DNA of 64,000 nt from Hyaloscypha bicolor E. Taxonomy: Eukaryota > Ascomycota > Leotiomycetes > Helotiales > Hyaloscyphaceae. The notes below the pieces were generated by a model, which saw only the letters and a program-made list of their open reading frames with translations, was not told where the DNA came from and searched no databases. Location of the stretch: contig NW_020194685.1 of NCBI RefSeq assembly GCF_002865645.1, positions 1,564,807-1,628,806 on the forward strand, given 5' to 3'. Both the position numbers and the translations under genes were made by a program. Shown here piece after piece: positions 21,249 through 33,906 of the stretch (its first letter is position 1; every line of letters begins with the position of its first letter).

Positions 21249-24086
21249 ATGGCAATTGCAGAAATTGCCGACGAGTTTTTCACCTTTGAGAGCCGAATTA
21301 CGTCCTTCCAAACGGCACAGCAGTTGTCGAAACGTAGGGCATCAAACGCGAGCTCAAAGGCACCCAAGTCCTTGAAATGGTCTCACAGGTTCCTCTCCGC
21401 GGAAGATGTCCGTACTTCAAATTCTGGCTTCGTGGGACGCTCACTGACACGCGTTTAGCTTGCAAAAGCCGGTTTCTTCTACTACCCAACACAGGGCAAC
21501 CCGGACAACGTCGCCTGCTTTCTCTGCCATAAAGCGCTGGATGGGTGGGAGGAAGATGATGATCCGCTGGTAGAGCATTTGAAACATTCTCCGAGTTGCG
21601 GCTGGGCTATTGTTGCGACAATTGAGAAGCAGGATGGGGATTTGAGCCAAGAATATCCTGCGAGCATCAGGATGATTGATGCCCGAAAGGCTACATTTGC
21701 AGACAAATGGCCACACGAAACCAAAAAGGGCTGGAAATGCAAGATTAAACAAGTATGTTGTGCCTATGTTCAAACGGTGGGCGAAGCTGACCTTTGTTAT
21801 AGATGGTCGACTCGGGATGGAAGTACACGCCAACAATGGAATCTGATGATATGGCTACCTGCACGTATTGTTCTTTAGCTTTGGATGGCTGGGAGCCGTC
21901 TGATAAGCCTATGTGAGTTCAGTTGGTTGCACCTTCTTCTTTTACTAACCTCAGAAAGGGAGGAGCATTTTAATCGATCGCCCGAGTGTCCATTCTTCAC
22001 CCTCGTCAACAATAATAAACCAAGCCCAGTTGTCAAAAGAACAAAATCAAAGCGAGACAGGACATCGAAAGCTTCCAGGCTGTCAACACAATCGGCGTTT
22101 ACTGTTGCATCAGAAGCCCCATCAGTTACAGACGGTCCAGCGGAAGACGAAGACAGCATTCTCACAACTGCCACTAACGCAACTGCAACCAAGAAGATGG
22201 GCAAGGCAAAGAAAGCACCTGCTACAAAGGGGAGAAAGACACGCGCGAAGAAGGGCGAGCCCGTTGAGGTTGCACCAGAACCGGAGGATGCTGACTTTGA
22301 GGTCAAGGTTGATCCCGAGCCAAAGCCAACTCGAGGAAGGAAACGAAAGAGCGAGGACCACGATATCACTGTGCCAGCCATTGAGATGGGGCCGCCGCCA
22401 CCGAAACGAAGAGCCACACGGACTCGGGGCAGCATGGCCGTGGACGAATCAATCAATGAGCCCGTTGATGATATCCAGCCAGAAGTCCCGAAACCTGCTG
22501 GCAGAAAGGGCCGAACATCCATAAGATCTACTCGGAAAACTTCAGCAGCTTCAGTGGCATCATTACGAACCCCTTTTATGGATGACGAGGAAATCGACAA
22601 GGCACTGGAAGCAGACCTTGAAAGACGTCTGAGTGACGACGAGATGGAAACAGCTACAAGTGGTCCGGCAAAGAACTCATCTCGATCAAGCAAAGTCGCA
22701 AAGGCGGATCACACTATGTTCGGTATGAACTCCGTTGAAGTCGACGATGCTGCGATTGAAGCAGAGTTGGAAGCAATGGATGTTGAATCGAAGCCATTGC
22801 CAAAAGCAAAGGGGGCGAAAGGGAAGCAAGCTCGAAAGCCTTCTGCAAAGCAACAAGCTGCAGCAAAGAAAGCAGCTGAGGCCGAAGCTGAGGCTCAGGC
22901 CCAGCAAGCCGCTGAAGAAGATGAGGCCTCTCAGCAGATCGCGATGGAACTGGGACACAGCATTTCCATGCAGCAATCATCTCCGATAATTCAACAGAAA
23001 AAACAGAGAGCTCCCTCAAAACAGCCCACGAGACCGATGCCAAACAGAGCGACAAGGGGGTCTGTTCTAAATGACAACGTCTCAGTCATAGGAGACTACC
23101 AGGAGTCAAATGATTCCCCAAAGGATGATTCTGGCCACGAAACAGACGCAAGCGTTGCCAGTCAGTCAACTGTAGTTAAAGGCGGACCTTCTCGACGAGG
23201 CAGTACCTTGAAGAAGGGACGAGGTGGCAAGAAGGCAGGAACGAGAAACATTGAAGAGATCGTCCACAAGTCTCAGGCACCAATCCCTAGCATTGAAGTT
23301 CCTGAGAGCATTCCTTCGGCCAAAGGCAAGAAAGTCATTCATGTTGAAGAAATGAGCATGACAAATGAGGTCTTTTACACCCCGCTAGGAGAAGCGCCAA
23401 ATCCAGCAAGAGTGGAACCCCTGCCCAAGGCTATCAAGTCGAAAACTGCGAAATCTAGAGGCCGACCACCAAAGGCAACTCCTGAGGCTTCTTCCCAGCC
23501 AACTGCTACAGTGGAGGAATCCACCGCGGTAGAGAAAGCTCCTGCTCAAACTAAAGCAGCCCCAATGGAAACCAAGCCAGCTCCAGTGGTGCGATCGCCA
23601 ACACCAGCTCCAATGGAGGCAACCCCGTCCCAGTCGCCTCAGTCCTCAGACGCAGAAAACCACCCGCCTTCCTCCAAACCTTCGGCGGCAACGAAGAAGA
23701 CGGCAACTCCACATTCAACTGCAAAGCGGATCCCATTAGCTCCTACTACGCCATCCCTTTCACCATCAAAACGCAATGTCATTGCTGGCCTTCAAACTCT
23801 TCACCCATGGACAGCGGTTGATTTGGAAGCGATCTTCATGAAATCACCTGGTGGTGAGAATGTCATTGGTAATGGAGCAGATTTGTTAGGTGGTGCGATA
23901 GACAAGATCAGAAATGGGGACTTGACAAGTCCAGAAAAGAGGATGACTGTTGAGGAGTGGATACATCATAACGCTCAAATGGCGGAAGAGAAGCTGAAGA
24001 ATGATTGTGAGAGGATGGTGGGTAAGTTTGAGAGTGAGGGGACGAGAGCTATGCGTGCGTTGGAAGGTGTTGAGTGTGTTGAGTAG
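21249..24086 (+). CDS. BIR1: Survivin-like BIR protein of the chromosomal passenger complex
   Basis: Exons 21249-21407, 21459-21752, 21803-21912 and 21959-24086 join to 896 residues (fission-yeast Bir1/Cut17 is 997). Bir1 recruits Aurora kinase/INCENP to inner centromeres and the spindle midzone. Two BIR zinc domains are visible: BIR1 with C73, C76, H93 and C100, and BIR2 with C171, C174, H191 and C198. The middle is a long basic, Ser/Pro/Ala-rich disordered region with AT-hook-like patches (RGRKRK, SRGRPPK). The extreme C-terminus (RMTVEEWIHHNAQMAEEK and on) is a conserved-looking helix, probably the INCENP-binding part. Exon 1 ends at GTCCGT and intron 3 at an AAAG acceptor; both were chosen because they restore the BIR core (FLSAEDLAKAGFFY and KPMEEHFNRSPEC). 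The gene is convergent with MAD1. Confidence 0.92.
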
Positions 24087-24761
24087 ATTCGGTATGTGTT
24101 AATGATTTGGTGGGGTTGGCATCACGAACATACCGGCGTTGGGAGTGCAGATTTGAATGAATTTTCGTATTGTCCTGATTTACTCCTGAACAAGGCTGCA
24201 TCCTTTTGCATGTGACTGCATGGGAGTTCAAAAGCTTCCATCTGAACTTCGGATTGTATCGGGAAAGCTCGTATATTTACAGAGATTCCTTGCCACACTT
24301 TTCGGAAGAAAGAATAGCTCAGACGAAACCAGGGGTTTAAAAAAAGGGGGGGGGTTAAGACGAAAAAACTACTGGGATAAGAGCAAGTATGGGATGGAAG
24401 TCGTTGCGAAACAATTTTTATCTAACACTTGTGGAGAAAGGAAATATGAAACGAAAAGCGTGATTTAAGTAGCAAGTCGTTACGAAATTAGTCCGTGTTA
24501 TATGTTACGGTTCGTCATAGTTTACTGTAGCTTGGCTTAGTACACTGAGGTGGCTGGGATTGTAGGATGAATTATCGTATTGCATGTTCTTAAATCTTCA
24601 ACAATGATGCCACCACCTTTTGCAATGTCTCTGCAAGTGATATCCCTCGTAAGAAGCCGGCCCCTGGACCTATAACTCCATTGTACAAGCCCATCACGTA
24701 CATTCATCAGCGCAGCAAATATCTACAATGAACTTGAATGTTCCAGCCCAGGTGAGTACAC
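24087..24761. other. Intergenic between convergent BIR1 and MAD1
   Basis: About 675 bp of shared 3' region with an A7G10 homopolymer run near 24340-24356. No gene seen. Confidence 0.35.
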
Positions 24762-27120
24762 TCAAACATCAACTCTCAAAGTCCCATCCTTATTGGCCTC
24801 GTCAAAAAACTCCAATGTGAGTGCCGCAAGAAAACAAGGAATACTGCCCTTCTCCTTGACCCAGAACTTAATCTGATCCGCAATCTTGACAGCAAAAGCG
24901 CTCTCTGGGCCGCCACTGATCTTCATCGTGCCTTTCTCGCCGTCAAAGACGATGCTGTTCTCATCGTCGCCTTTGCTGGGGTAGAAGAACGATGTAACGC
25001 GCATCTTTCCATCTTTCATAAAGACTACATCCCACCCGAGGAGGGAGATGACTAGTTGGCGGAACTCGGAGGACTTGGCGCCCCAAACTTTCATGAGCCG
25101 GTCATTGCGCTTTTTCTCTGAGGCGAGAGCTTCCTGCGCGGCAGTGATGGCATGTTGGGATGCGGCGAGAGAGGAGGCCGGGACGGTTGTAAGAGGCCCG
25201 CTTGCTTCGAGTCGCAAGAGAAGGTCCGCGTTTTCTTTGCGCAGGGCCTCGAGGGTGGATTGTTTGATGGCTGCGCAATCGGATGTAGGATTGGATCGGA
25301 GTGAGAGGATTCGGGTTTTGGAGGCTTGACTGGCGGATGTCAGGCGCTCCTTGGTCACAGACAGCTCTTTTTGCAGGAGTTTGTTGGAAGTTTGGAGGGT
25401 GGTCAGCTCGTCCTGTAACTTGCGGTTCTTTCTTGCATATTGGCCAATACGCTCGTTGTCGTCCGAGTCATCTCGAGGACGTTTAGTACCAGTTGGTTCT
25501 GCAGCTGGCGCTGGTTGCGTTTCTCGAGTTGCAAGTTCACCATGGAGAGTCTGGACTTCTTGTCTGTATTGGTCGACCATATCCTCAAGCTCTTGGATAC
25601 GTTGGACATTCGACTTATCCACGTTCTCCGAAAATATGGTATCCTCAGAGTCAAATGCTTTAAGTTGAGCTCGTAGGTACTCGGCCTCCTTGACTGCCAG
25701 TGCCCGTTGTCTCTCTAGACGAAGCTGAGCTTTGCTACTACCAGAACCCCCACTCGCCTTGAGCTTCTCAATTTCCGCAGCCAATTTGGATTTCTCTGCT
25801 TCCAAAGATTGAATGAGGCTATCCTTTGAAGACAGCTCTGGCTCCAGACCACCGATTCGCTCTACTAAAGTTGCTGTCTGGAGGCGCTCTGCAACGAGTG
25901 CTCTGGCCAAAGCTTCTGGAGAATCGAACTCGAGTTGACCATCAGATCCGGCTTCACTCTGAAGATACGCCGTCCAAGCTAGGCGTTCGTCCTCCAGCCT
26001 CTGACGCTGAATTCTTGCTTCTCCGAGTTCATTCTCAAGTCCGTCCATCGCATCTAGCTTTCTTTGCAGAGATCTCTTCTCTTCCTCAACAACCTCCACA
26101 CTCTTGTGGATTTGCTTTAAGTGTTTAATCTCTGCCGCTTGCTCCCGATTGGTGACCTCGAGCTTCTTGATGTGTGAAACCTGTTCACTAAGCTCTCGCT
26201 TGATGACTCCAAGAGTATCCGCATCTCCACCCTGTGCTTTCAGCCGAAGTACCTCGGCTTCTAATGCACCATATGCGGTATCTTTGTCTGCTAGCTTTTG
26301 CTGAGTATCTTGTAGGAGGGCTTCTCTTCTGTCGGAATCCTGCTGCAGTTCCTCCACTGTCCGTTGTAATGTCGCATTTCTGGTCTCGAGTTCTGAGGAC
26401 TTGCGTTCGATTCCACGGATACTCTCCTCTCGCTCGGATTTGATATCTTCAATCTCTTCTTCTAGTAGACGCTTGCTCTCTTCAGTCTCCCGTAAACGCC
26501 GCTCGAGAGCTGCTTTCTCGTTTGCTGCTGCGCCCTTCAATTCCGTGACTTCCTTCTGTAAAGCTTCGTATTGTCGCACAGCTTTAGACTTCTCCGCTTC
26601 GGCCGCCTGCTTCTTGTTGAAATCATCTTCAGCTTTCCGTCGGGCATCTCTAAGTTCACTCTCGTGTCGGAGCTCTGCAAGCTCTTCCTCCTGCTTGTGA
26701 TTATCGATGGTGTATTTTAATGTCTTGACCTCAGCCTTCAGTTCGTCCATCTCTCGGCGTCTCTTCTCCCGGTCTTGGTCGGATTCGAAAGTCGACTCTT
26801 CTCTTGGGGGGCCGCCTGAAGGAATTCTTGTTGAGTTGCGGAAGTTGTCCCTGGATGGTGGTCGGCCTGATTCTGCGCCTGTAAGGAAGTCGAATGAAGG
26901 TTGTGAGTTCGCTGCGCGGGCAAGAGCAATCTAGAATATGGTATCAGTATATGGACATACTCTAGTAACAGATCGAACCTCTGCGATGGGGAGATTCACG
27001 AAAGCTTACCCTTGACTGCACTCTGGGAATGCTACTGCCCATGCTCACTCGGTGACCGGCCCCGATTGAGCTTCTCCGTCTCGATGCCTCGGTCGCCTGC
27101 TGAGGCGTATGCGCCCTCAT
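24762..27120 (-). CDS. MAD1: Spindle assembly checkpoint protein Mad1
   Basis: Exons 27010-27120 and 24762-26930 join to 759 residues, matching yeast Mad1 (749). Mad1 anchors Mad2 at nuclear pores and at unattached kinetochores and catalyses the Mad2 conformational change. The start MRAHTPQQATEASRRRSS continues across the intron into VQSR-IALARAANSQPSFDF, which fixes the first exon. Residues from about 90 to 600 are nearly continuous coiled coil (leucine/glutamate/lysine heptads). The C-terminal Mad1 globular domain is clear: RLMKVWGAKSSEFRQLV, LLGWDVVFMKDGKMRVTS, then IPCFLAALTLEFFDE. A Mad2-binding region probably lies before it, after KRPRDDSDDNERIGQYARKN. The promoter is shared divergently with TAM41. 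Confidence 0.93.
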
Positions 27121-27975
27121 TCTGGAAGATGTTGAACGCTTTGCGCGCTCGAATGGTGGTTGGGTCGTTGGTGTTGTCGCAAGAGGATGAAAGGAAGTTC
27201 ACGATTTCGACGTCACGTGGAGCAAACAACAATTTCTTTGTCCAGCGGTTGGCGGGGTGAATGGCCGCAAGCGACTTCCCAACCCCTCTTCGAGCTTTCA
27301 CTCGTTCATGCCTTCTCGAGAAGAAAGTCAATGCTTTGGGAAGATCTCCGAAGAGAATGAAATGTGCCGTAGAATGTGAAACTTTCAGCTATCAATGTTC
27401 CAATCCTCAATGAGACTTTCAACCTTCCTAGCCCAACTGATGTCCTGCCACGACGTCAACACAGCATACCATTTCAACCTTAACTTCAGCCTTGCAAAAT
27501 TGCACCCGGAGCTCTTTAATTGAACTAGATCTATTTAGACATTGGTATCCAATGCTCCATTTTCTACGCTACACCTGAGTTTCGAGGTTTGGTCGGCGTC
27601 TGAATTTCTGCGTTCAAGACCAATGACAAGGCACAACGAGCTATCTGAACATTTCAATCCGGTTACGTATATGGGATCTCACGCTCTGCTATTTATGTAA
27701 AGTTGAATGTCCAAAAGACCAGAGGGGGCATCCATAAATTGCCCCTTTTGATTTCTGCCACTGACGGGGGGTGCCGCCGCTAGACGCGACAGCGTGGGGT
27801 TAACGCCTCGTCTCGCCTAGCGACGGGAATCCTGTAAAATCTCATTGACCAGCTATCACCTTCGTACATTTGGCAACTCGATGGAGATTGACGCGCGGTG
27901 ACGTTTCTGCAGCGTCTGCTGCACACACCTGTTTATATTTCGAATAAGACTCATTGTACAACTCTCTGACGTACA
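27121..27975. promoter_or_regulatory. Divergent promoter between MAD1 and TAM41
   Basis: 855 bp with no gene. GTCACGTGG lies near 27212, upstream of MAD1. A GC-rich segment near 27770-27830 carries complementary CGCCTCG/CTAGCGACGG words. Confidence 0.35.
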
Positions 27976-29749
27976 ATGGCTCTCCGCTATGCCGTAAGCT
28001 TCACCATCTGGCTGTCACATGCGTACTGACATCTCCGTCCGGCAGCAACGCCCCGGACTTCAATGTACCAGATATTTTGGATCATCGAGTCGATCATGGC
28101 CTATACAACCTTCCCTCCCCGCGCGACGATTCCTGGCTTCACAATCTACCAAAGGTCCTGGAACATCGAAGCTCGCGTCCAACGAAGCAGCCTCTCCTTC
28201 ACCTTCGTCTGAGTCTTCCAACTCGTCTGGAACATTGAAACCCAGTCCTACAACGGTTGCGCCAAGCGATTGGGAGGACAACCTAAACTATGCTATATCT
28301 CAGTTTTCTGAATTGCCGCATTCGAACTTTGGGGTGAACCAGCATATAGTGATCAATGATGAATTCAAGGAGGCATTACGGCAGATTCTATGGCAATTCA
28401 GAGCGCCTATAAGATATGCTTTTGCATACGGGTCTGGGGTGTTCCCACAATCCAAGCCGGTACGTGAATGTTTTATTCCGTGTTGGGTCAGTGTAATTTG
28501 GATATAGTTGTTGTATTGGGTATCGAAATTATGTTGGATCTTGAATTTATGTGCATTCGTCGCTCCCGGAACAATGTTTCCAAATTGTACCGCCTCGTCT
28601 GGTTCAATGTATACCGTGCAGTCTATAGCAAGATATACTAACACATTTATACAGAACGCTGTAGCGCCGTCAAGTGCTACTTCAATACACTCGAAGCCCG
28701 CAGCTGCCGTTGTCAAAGCACAAGCCGGCAATCCGAAGATGATCGACTTTATATTTGGCGTCTCCTATACCCAGCATTGGCATTCTCTCAATCTCACACA
28801 ACATCGAGATCATTATTCCGCCCTCGGATCACTCGGATCTGGTGCAACATCATGGGTTCAAGACAAATTGGGAGCTGGGGTCTACTTCAATCCCTATGTG
28901 ACGGTCAATGGAACGCTCATCAAATATGGCGTCGTGAACTTGGATACACTCTGCACGGACCTCTCCGAATGGACGACACTATACCTAGCTGGACGACTCC
29001 ACAAACCAGTCAAAATCCTTCGAGATGATCCGCGAGTACGACTAGCAAACCAAGTTAATCTTTTATCAGCCCTACGAACCGCCCTATTACTGCTACCACC
29101 AACGTTCACAGAACAAGAACTCTACGGCACGATAGCAAGCATCAGCTACATGGGCGACCCCCGCATGGTCCTCCCCACCGAAGACCCCTCCAAAGTCGCC
29201 AACATAGTGGGTAACAACCTCCCACATTTCCGGCGTCTTTACTCCCCGTTAATCGACAATCTCCCCAACGTCAGCTTCAACGATTCCAAATGCTCCGACC
29301 CCGACTGGTCGTCCGACCCTTCGGCGAACGTCCGCCTAGCACAAGACATGGACCCCATCAAACGCGGGAACATGGTCCGCCGCCTCCCCAAAGCATTCCG
29401 CTCAAAGCTGTACTTCCAATACCAGAAGAAATACCAGATTCCGCAACTGGAGTTCAATAAGATGTTGGAAGCGGCGAGTGACGAGGACGCGACGAGGATT
29501 AACAGGCGAGAGGGTGGGGGTTTCGAGAGGAGGATTGCGAATGAGCCGCCCGAGGATCTGAGGATGGAGGTCCGGGGCGTGATTAAGAGTACGATTAGCT
29601 GGCCGAGCACGAGTCAGAGCCTTAAGAGCGTGCTGACTGCGGGGATTGGGAGGAGCTGGCGGTATATGGGTGAGAAGATCTCGAGGTATAGGGAGGGGAA
29701 GAGGAAAGCTGCTCAGGCGGCTAAGGACGAAAAGGAGAAAAAGGAGTGA
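27976..29749 (+). CDS. TAM41: Mitochondrial CDP-diacylglycerol synthase (phosphatidate cytidylyltransferase)
   Basis: Exons 27976-27993, 28046-28459 and 28655-29749 join to 508 residues. Tam41 makes CDP-diacylglycerol from phosphatidic acid and CTP on the matrix side of the inner mitochondrial membrane, the first step to cardiolipin. A basic, Ser/Arg-rich N-terminus (MALRYAQRPGLQCTRYFGS) suits a mitochondrial presequence. Signature motifs follow: FAYGSGVFPQ (nucleotidyltransferase loop), MIDFIFGVS with the catalytic Asp, HWHSLNLTQHRDHYS, then GVYFNPYV and IKYGVV. The C-terminal tail is Lys/Glu-rich. The second intron (195 bp, ending TACTAAC...TATACAG) is unusually long for this window but is supported by a textbook branch site and by phase. 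Confidence 0.93.
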
Positions 29750-30128
29750 TGATGAGACGAACGTGAGAGTTCGGTTCGGGCGCTGAACGTAAGTGGAGGA
29801 TTGAATGTCCTAAAATTATGCGGGCATTGAGACTCAGGGAGATCCTGATGATCTGAGCCTTTCTTGTATGTATGTAATGTGGGAAGGTATTGGAGTACAT
29901 AGATGAGCTTCGGCTCAATTACAGTCTAGCAAAAGCTAGACCACAGCTTTCCTTTGTCGGGATTGCATATGGAGGTTAACCCAACCTACCGTCACGAATA
30001 AAAAGGAACTTTCTTCAACTTCACAAATACGATTTGAACATCCATGAATCTTGATTCGTACAATAGAAGCAATTGGTATCGAACAAACTCCCAACGCCAC
30101 CGCTCTAATGAAAGCCTATTAATCCCTA
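29750..30128. other. Intergenic between convergent TAM41 and the rhodopsin-like gene
   Basis: About 380 bp of shared 3' sequence; nothing else seen. Confidence 0.35.
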
Positions 30129-31840
30129 TCATCTCTTCCCAATAACGTTCTTCCTAACGTAATCCCTCAACACGCTCTCCTCCGTCCCCACACTAAGTTT
30201 AATCCCCGTCTGCACCTTGACACTCTCTCCCATCTCCACATCTTCATCACCATCCTCCTCCAAGAACTCCCTGAAATCCATGGTCCCGCTATTCGAACGT
30301 GAGGGTTTGGAGGAGGGGGCGCCGCTCGTGAGCGATGTCCCGCTGTCGTGCCGCCGCTTGCTGATTGAAGGGTTGGCCTCCAGCTCGACGAGGTTGTCGG
30401 CCGCCGTGCCGTTGGTTTGGTTGGTGTCGGGAAAGAAATTGGGGATGTAGCGCGCCCAGGAGGAGAAATTGGAGTTGTGGGGGTGGTCGCCTGGGCCGGG
30501 GTCGGCCCGTTGGACGAGGTAGCGGGAGAGGACTGTTGAGGATTAGACAGGTTTGTTGGGGTGGGAATGGGGGAGGGGAGGACGAACCTGGGAAAGATGC
30601 ACCGAGTGCGTACATGAATATCTCGACGTCGGTCATCATTATGAATGCGATCTCGTGGTAGAAGGGATCGTCTGCTTGCTGAGTTCGGGTCTCCCATACA
30701 CCGAAGATGCCCACAGAACTTTTCCTTTTGGTTAGTCATTGTTAAAAAGGATCTGCTGGGGGAGGCATACAGAAGAACGGTTCCTAGGAGGGTGGCGCAG
30801 AAGATCATCTTCAGTAGCTTTCTTTCGTGGTCTCGTAGTTTTGCGCGCTTCAGGATTTGAAGGGGTATCGTGACGAGGATGAGGTCGATTGGGATGCTGA
30901 AGCCGACCCATACTGCTGGATGTTAGCATGATCTTGTGAAGGAGAAGTGGTTTGTGAACTTACGCCACCTGAAGATATCATAGTTTATACACCTTGTGGA
31001 GAGGTGGCTCCAAAGAAAATTACTATCGAATGGTTCGCATCCAACCCACCAGGACATACATAGCGTGATCATAAGGCTGATGATGATTGCGCAGAGGCCA
31101 TGGACACCAATTCGGAGCCATTTGAAATGTTTCGGCACTGGGAAAGTATCAGCTAAGTATTGAAGTGAAGTGATATCTGACACTTACAAATATGCAGAAA
31201 ACAATAGCACACAGACAACTTTATACAGCTCGTCACAATGTAGTATCCAGCCCATCCAAACATAAACTTTGTTCCGTCAGTATGGTTCCGCATTTTGGCT
31301 AAATTCAAGGACACTAACATGCCAATGATACTCTCTCCACCATTCAGGCACATTTTGCATATGTAAGCCGCTCCCAAATATATTCGTACCGATCTGGCAA
31401 GCAAAATATATCATCAAGAAGAACTGAATATCATCAGTGAAAGGTAAGATGGGTATCTCTCCACAATGTTTCACTTACGCCCGCGACACCCATCCACCTG
31501 TCGTCCCCTCGGAATCGTCTTATTTTCCGCCATCGATACCATAGTCTGGCAGTTATTACCATTACTGTGTCCTTGTTAGTCGATGAAATCCCACGTTGGG
31601 ACGACCGGTAAGGAATATTTCGAGAATGGTGTGGATATAGCAAATGATGACAGGGAAGAAATCCGTCTTACGAGACATTGAATTGAAGATACAGATGAAT
31701 GCGAGCTCCAGCCTCGAGCGCCAGATAGGCGCCGGGAAATTGGGATCATATTGAGCATCAAAGAACGTTCCGTTGGTGAAAGCACCGTCTAAGATGGAAC
31801 ACGTGCCGGTTGGAGAGCACGTAGTATCGTTGACCGACAT
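30129..31840 (-). CDS. Seven-helix membrane protein, fungal rhodopsin/PTH11-like domain
   Basis: Eight exons join in phase to 431 residues: 31672-31840, 31479-31564, 31319-31423, 31188-31266, 30964-31137, 30771-30912, 30588-30724 and 30129-30532. An upstream in-frame ATG at 31882 would add 14 residues. Seven hydrophobic segments follow a short Cys/Thr/Asn-rich, probably extracellular N-terminus. The pattern fits the fungal rhodopsin domain that includes PTH11-type receptors: an RLW-x-RW-x-K-x-RRFRGDD motif after helix 1, CEPF and a later Cys between helices 4 and 5, then PIDLILVTIPLQIL and a helix ending GVW. The C-terminal tail of about 115 residues is acidic and Ser-rich, likely cytosolic. 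Members are proposed surface receptors; the ligand is unknown. The CFEM domain of some PTH11 proteins is absent. Confidence 0.75.
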
Positions 31841-31882
31841 CGTAGGCTTTCTGATCGGCCTGGGGCGGGGTTCATCGTCCAA

Positions 31883-33786
31883 AGGTCATGGTGGAGAAAT
31901 CGCATGTGCCAGGCAGTGTGCCCATCTTCGAGCAGAGGAGTCGTTGAGGTTATAGTTGTGGGGATCCGTACCGTGGGATACCTCCAGATACCTCCAGATG
32001 TGTGATCTCCTGATAAGAGAGGTTGGTTTAAGCAAGTGAGCTGCAAAGAAGGAACCGACGTGCTTAAGAAGAGCTACAGCAGGGAAGGTACTCCGGCAGG
32101 AACAAACCTCGCCGTTAGATTACTAGGTCCCAGGGGGGACCCCACCAATGGCCTGCTTTCGAAAATTAGCAGATGCCAGACGGGAGGGCTCATCCAGGGA
32201 GGGCTCATCCAGACTCGAGACTCAACGGTGATACCGGCCGGTATGGCTGGCCTGCTGAGAGCGTGGGGAGCTCTCCATGATAAGCTCTGGGCCGCTTGAG
32301 CGGTGTCCAAAACCCTGCGCTGGTGCTGCTCCGCAAAATGTGGGCTTTCCGTGGCCTTCGAGCAATCACAGGAGATGCAAGAATAGAGTTGAGCTGTTCG
32401 GCTTGCAGCCGAGTCGGGGTGTGGCGCTGTCACGCCTGCCATCTGTCTGCACGTTGCCTGCTTGCTCCGATCCTGAGATCTCGCGAGCTAATCGCAAGAC
32501 GAGCTGCAAATTAATTGGGCGGCTGGCCGTGGTCGTGCACCAGCCGTCAATAGCAACTGTCACGATCTGGACAAGCGAGTACATGTAAGCTCCTTCCTCT
32601 TTGAGCACTATCTCCTGCTTCTGTCTTCTCAGCGCATGTCGAGCCGAGCCAAGTCTTGCAAGTAGCATGCAGACGGACGGGACGGAATGCATTCAACCTC
32701 GGCGGTGGCCTCGACGATCTGGCTGCGAGACCAATGTTACGTTGTGATGAAGAGCCTGGAATATCGTTAGGTCACGTGTAAATATCACGTGGACTAGCCG
32801 CTTAGGTTCTGTAATTAAAACAGAAGTGTTAGCTTCTGGGAATCCCAGTGGTTGCAGAATAATGGCAAGAGCTAAGTTGCGCATGATAGCCTTCCATATA
32901 AACTCGATCCCATTGGTTCGGGATGAAAGAAGGGCTATTCGTTTGAGTGTTGAATATCAAGCGAGGGGAAAGGGGGACTGTCCCCTTTAGGGCCCTTATT
33001 TGCCGAAACCCTCTCGCAAAAGAAAGGAGAAGCTCCCTTGAAAATGGTTCATCTAATATTCCTCTCTTTCTCCATACTCCCCTTCCCATCCGTTTCGCAC
33101 AAACGTTTCTTCGGCTCGTCCGACACGGCATAGGGCATGAATCGGGATAAATCTGTTCTCCCGAAGCGGCAACACGACGTCTTTGCTGCGACGGCATGAC
33201 GTTCATGGCTTCCAGAAGGCAGAAGGATAGGATGCAGGGACGATTTAGGAATGTTGTATGATCGCGATTTTGAACCGAGCTTTGGGGATCCTGTAGGGGG
33301 TGAAGTAATTTCCCGAAGTTCTGATAGAAACTGGGAAACGAAACATTTGGATGTTTGATGCTTCTTTGATCAGGATCCTCGAGGCTGAGCAATTTGTTCG
33401 AATGGTTTCTTTTCCACGATATGAGCCGAACGTTGAGCCTCATGACCATGCTTCGTTCACCCGATCTTGACTACGTCTGACATTTCCCTTCGGCCACTTT
33501 TGCCCATCTAGCGCTTCCCTTGAATTTGCGCTCTTTCTAGACTAGCCTCCCTCCGTCACTAAGATAACCATCTTTGCTTCCACCGGCATACTGTTCCGGC
33601 AGCGAGGATCTGATAAGCCAGAGGAACAGCGAGGGGGCAAGCAAATAGGATGACATGCAAATTTTTAAGGCAGCCCTTTTGAAAGTTTCAACCTAGCAGG
33701 TCAGTGCAGGCCATATTAGGGGTTTTCTGCGCACTGAGCGTGGCAGAGAATACTTCTCTGGTGGCTCACCTCAGAAGCTGACGCTC
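31883..33786. other. Gene-poor interval
   Basis: About 1.9 kb without a supported gene. A 206-codon minus frame (32829-33449) has no protein-like pattern. A perfect 15-bp tandem pair (GGGAGGGCTCATCCA) lies at 32182-32211, and CACGTG motifs near 32773 and 32787. Confidence 0.4.
32182..32211 (+). repeat. 15-bp perfect tandem duplication
   Basis: GGGAGGGCTCATCCA occurs twice head to tail at 32182-32196 and 32197-32211. Small local duplication, no known role. Confidence 0.6.
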
Positions 33787-33906
33787 TCAGCCAGCCATCC
33801 AGTCAGCATAGGACCACAACTGCTCCTCCTCAACACCATCCAACTTCATATGCCAACCAATCAAAAATCCAATAGTAGTGACCGCAAAGCAATGTGGAAT
33901 GTAGTT
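33787..33906 (-). CDS. Terminal exon of a small membrane protein (incomplete gene)
   Basis: A 39-codon exon with stop at 33787-33789 reads NYIPHCFAVTTIGFLIGW and then MKLDGVEEEQLWSYADW: one hydrophobic helix followed by a short acidic tail. It is preceded by a good acceptor (CATACAG) and, about 85 bp further upstream, by a GTAAAT donor at the end of a frame that joins in phase 0 (..PTFSPPA). No in-frame ATG was found upstream, so the start is unresolved. It looks like the end of a small, perhaps mitochondrial, single-pass protein. Family not recognised. Confidence 0.4.
   Translation of the reverse strand, partial: NYIPHCFAVTTIGFLIGWHMKLDGVEEEQLWSYADWMAG

Noticed and set aside
32829..33449. 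206-codon minus-strand frame
   Set aside because: Long but without a protein-like pattern, signal, motif or splice context; probably chance.
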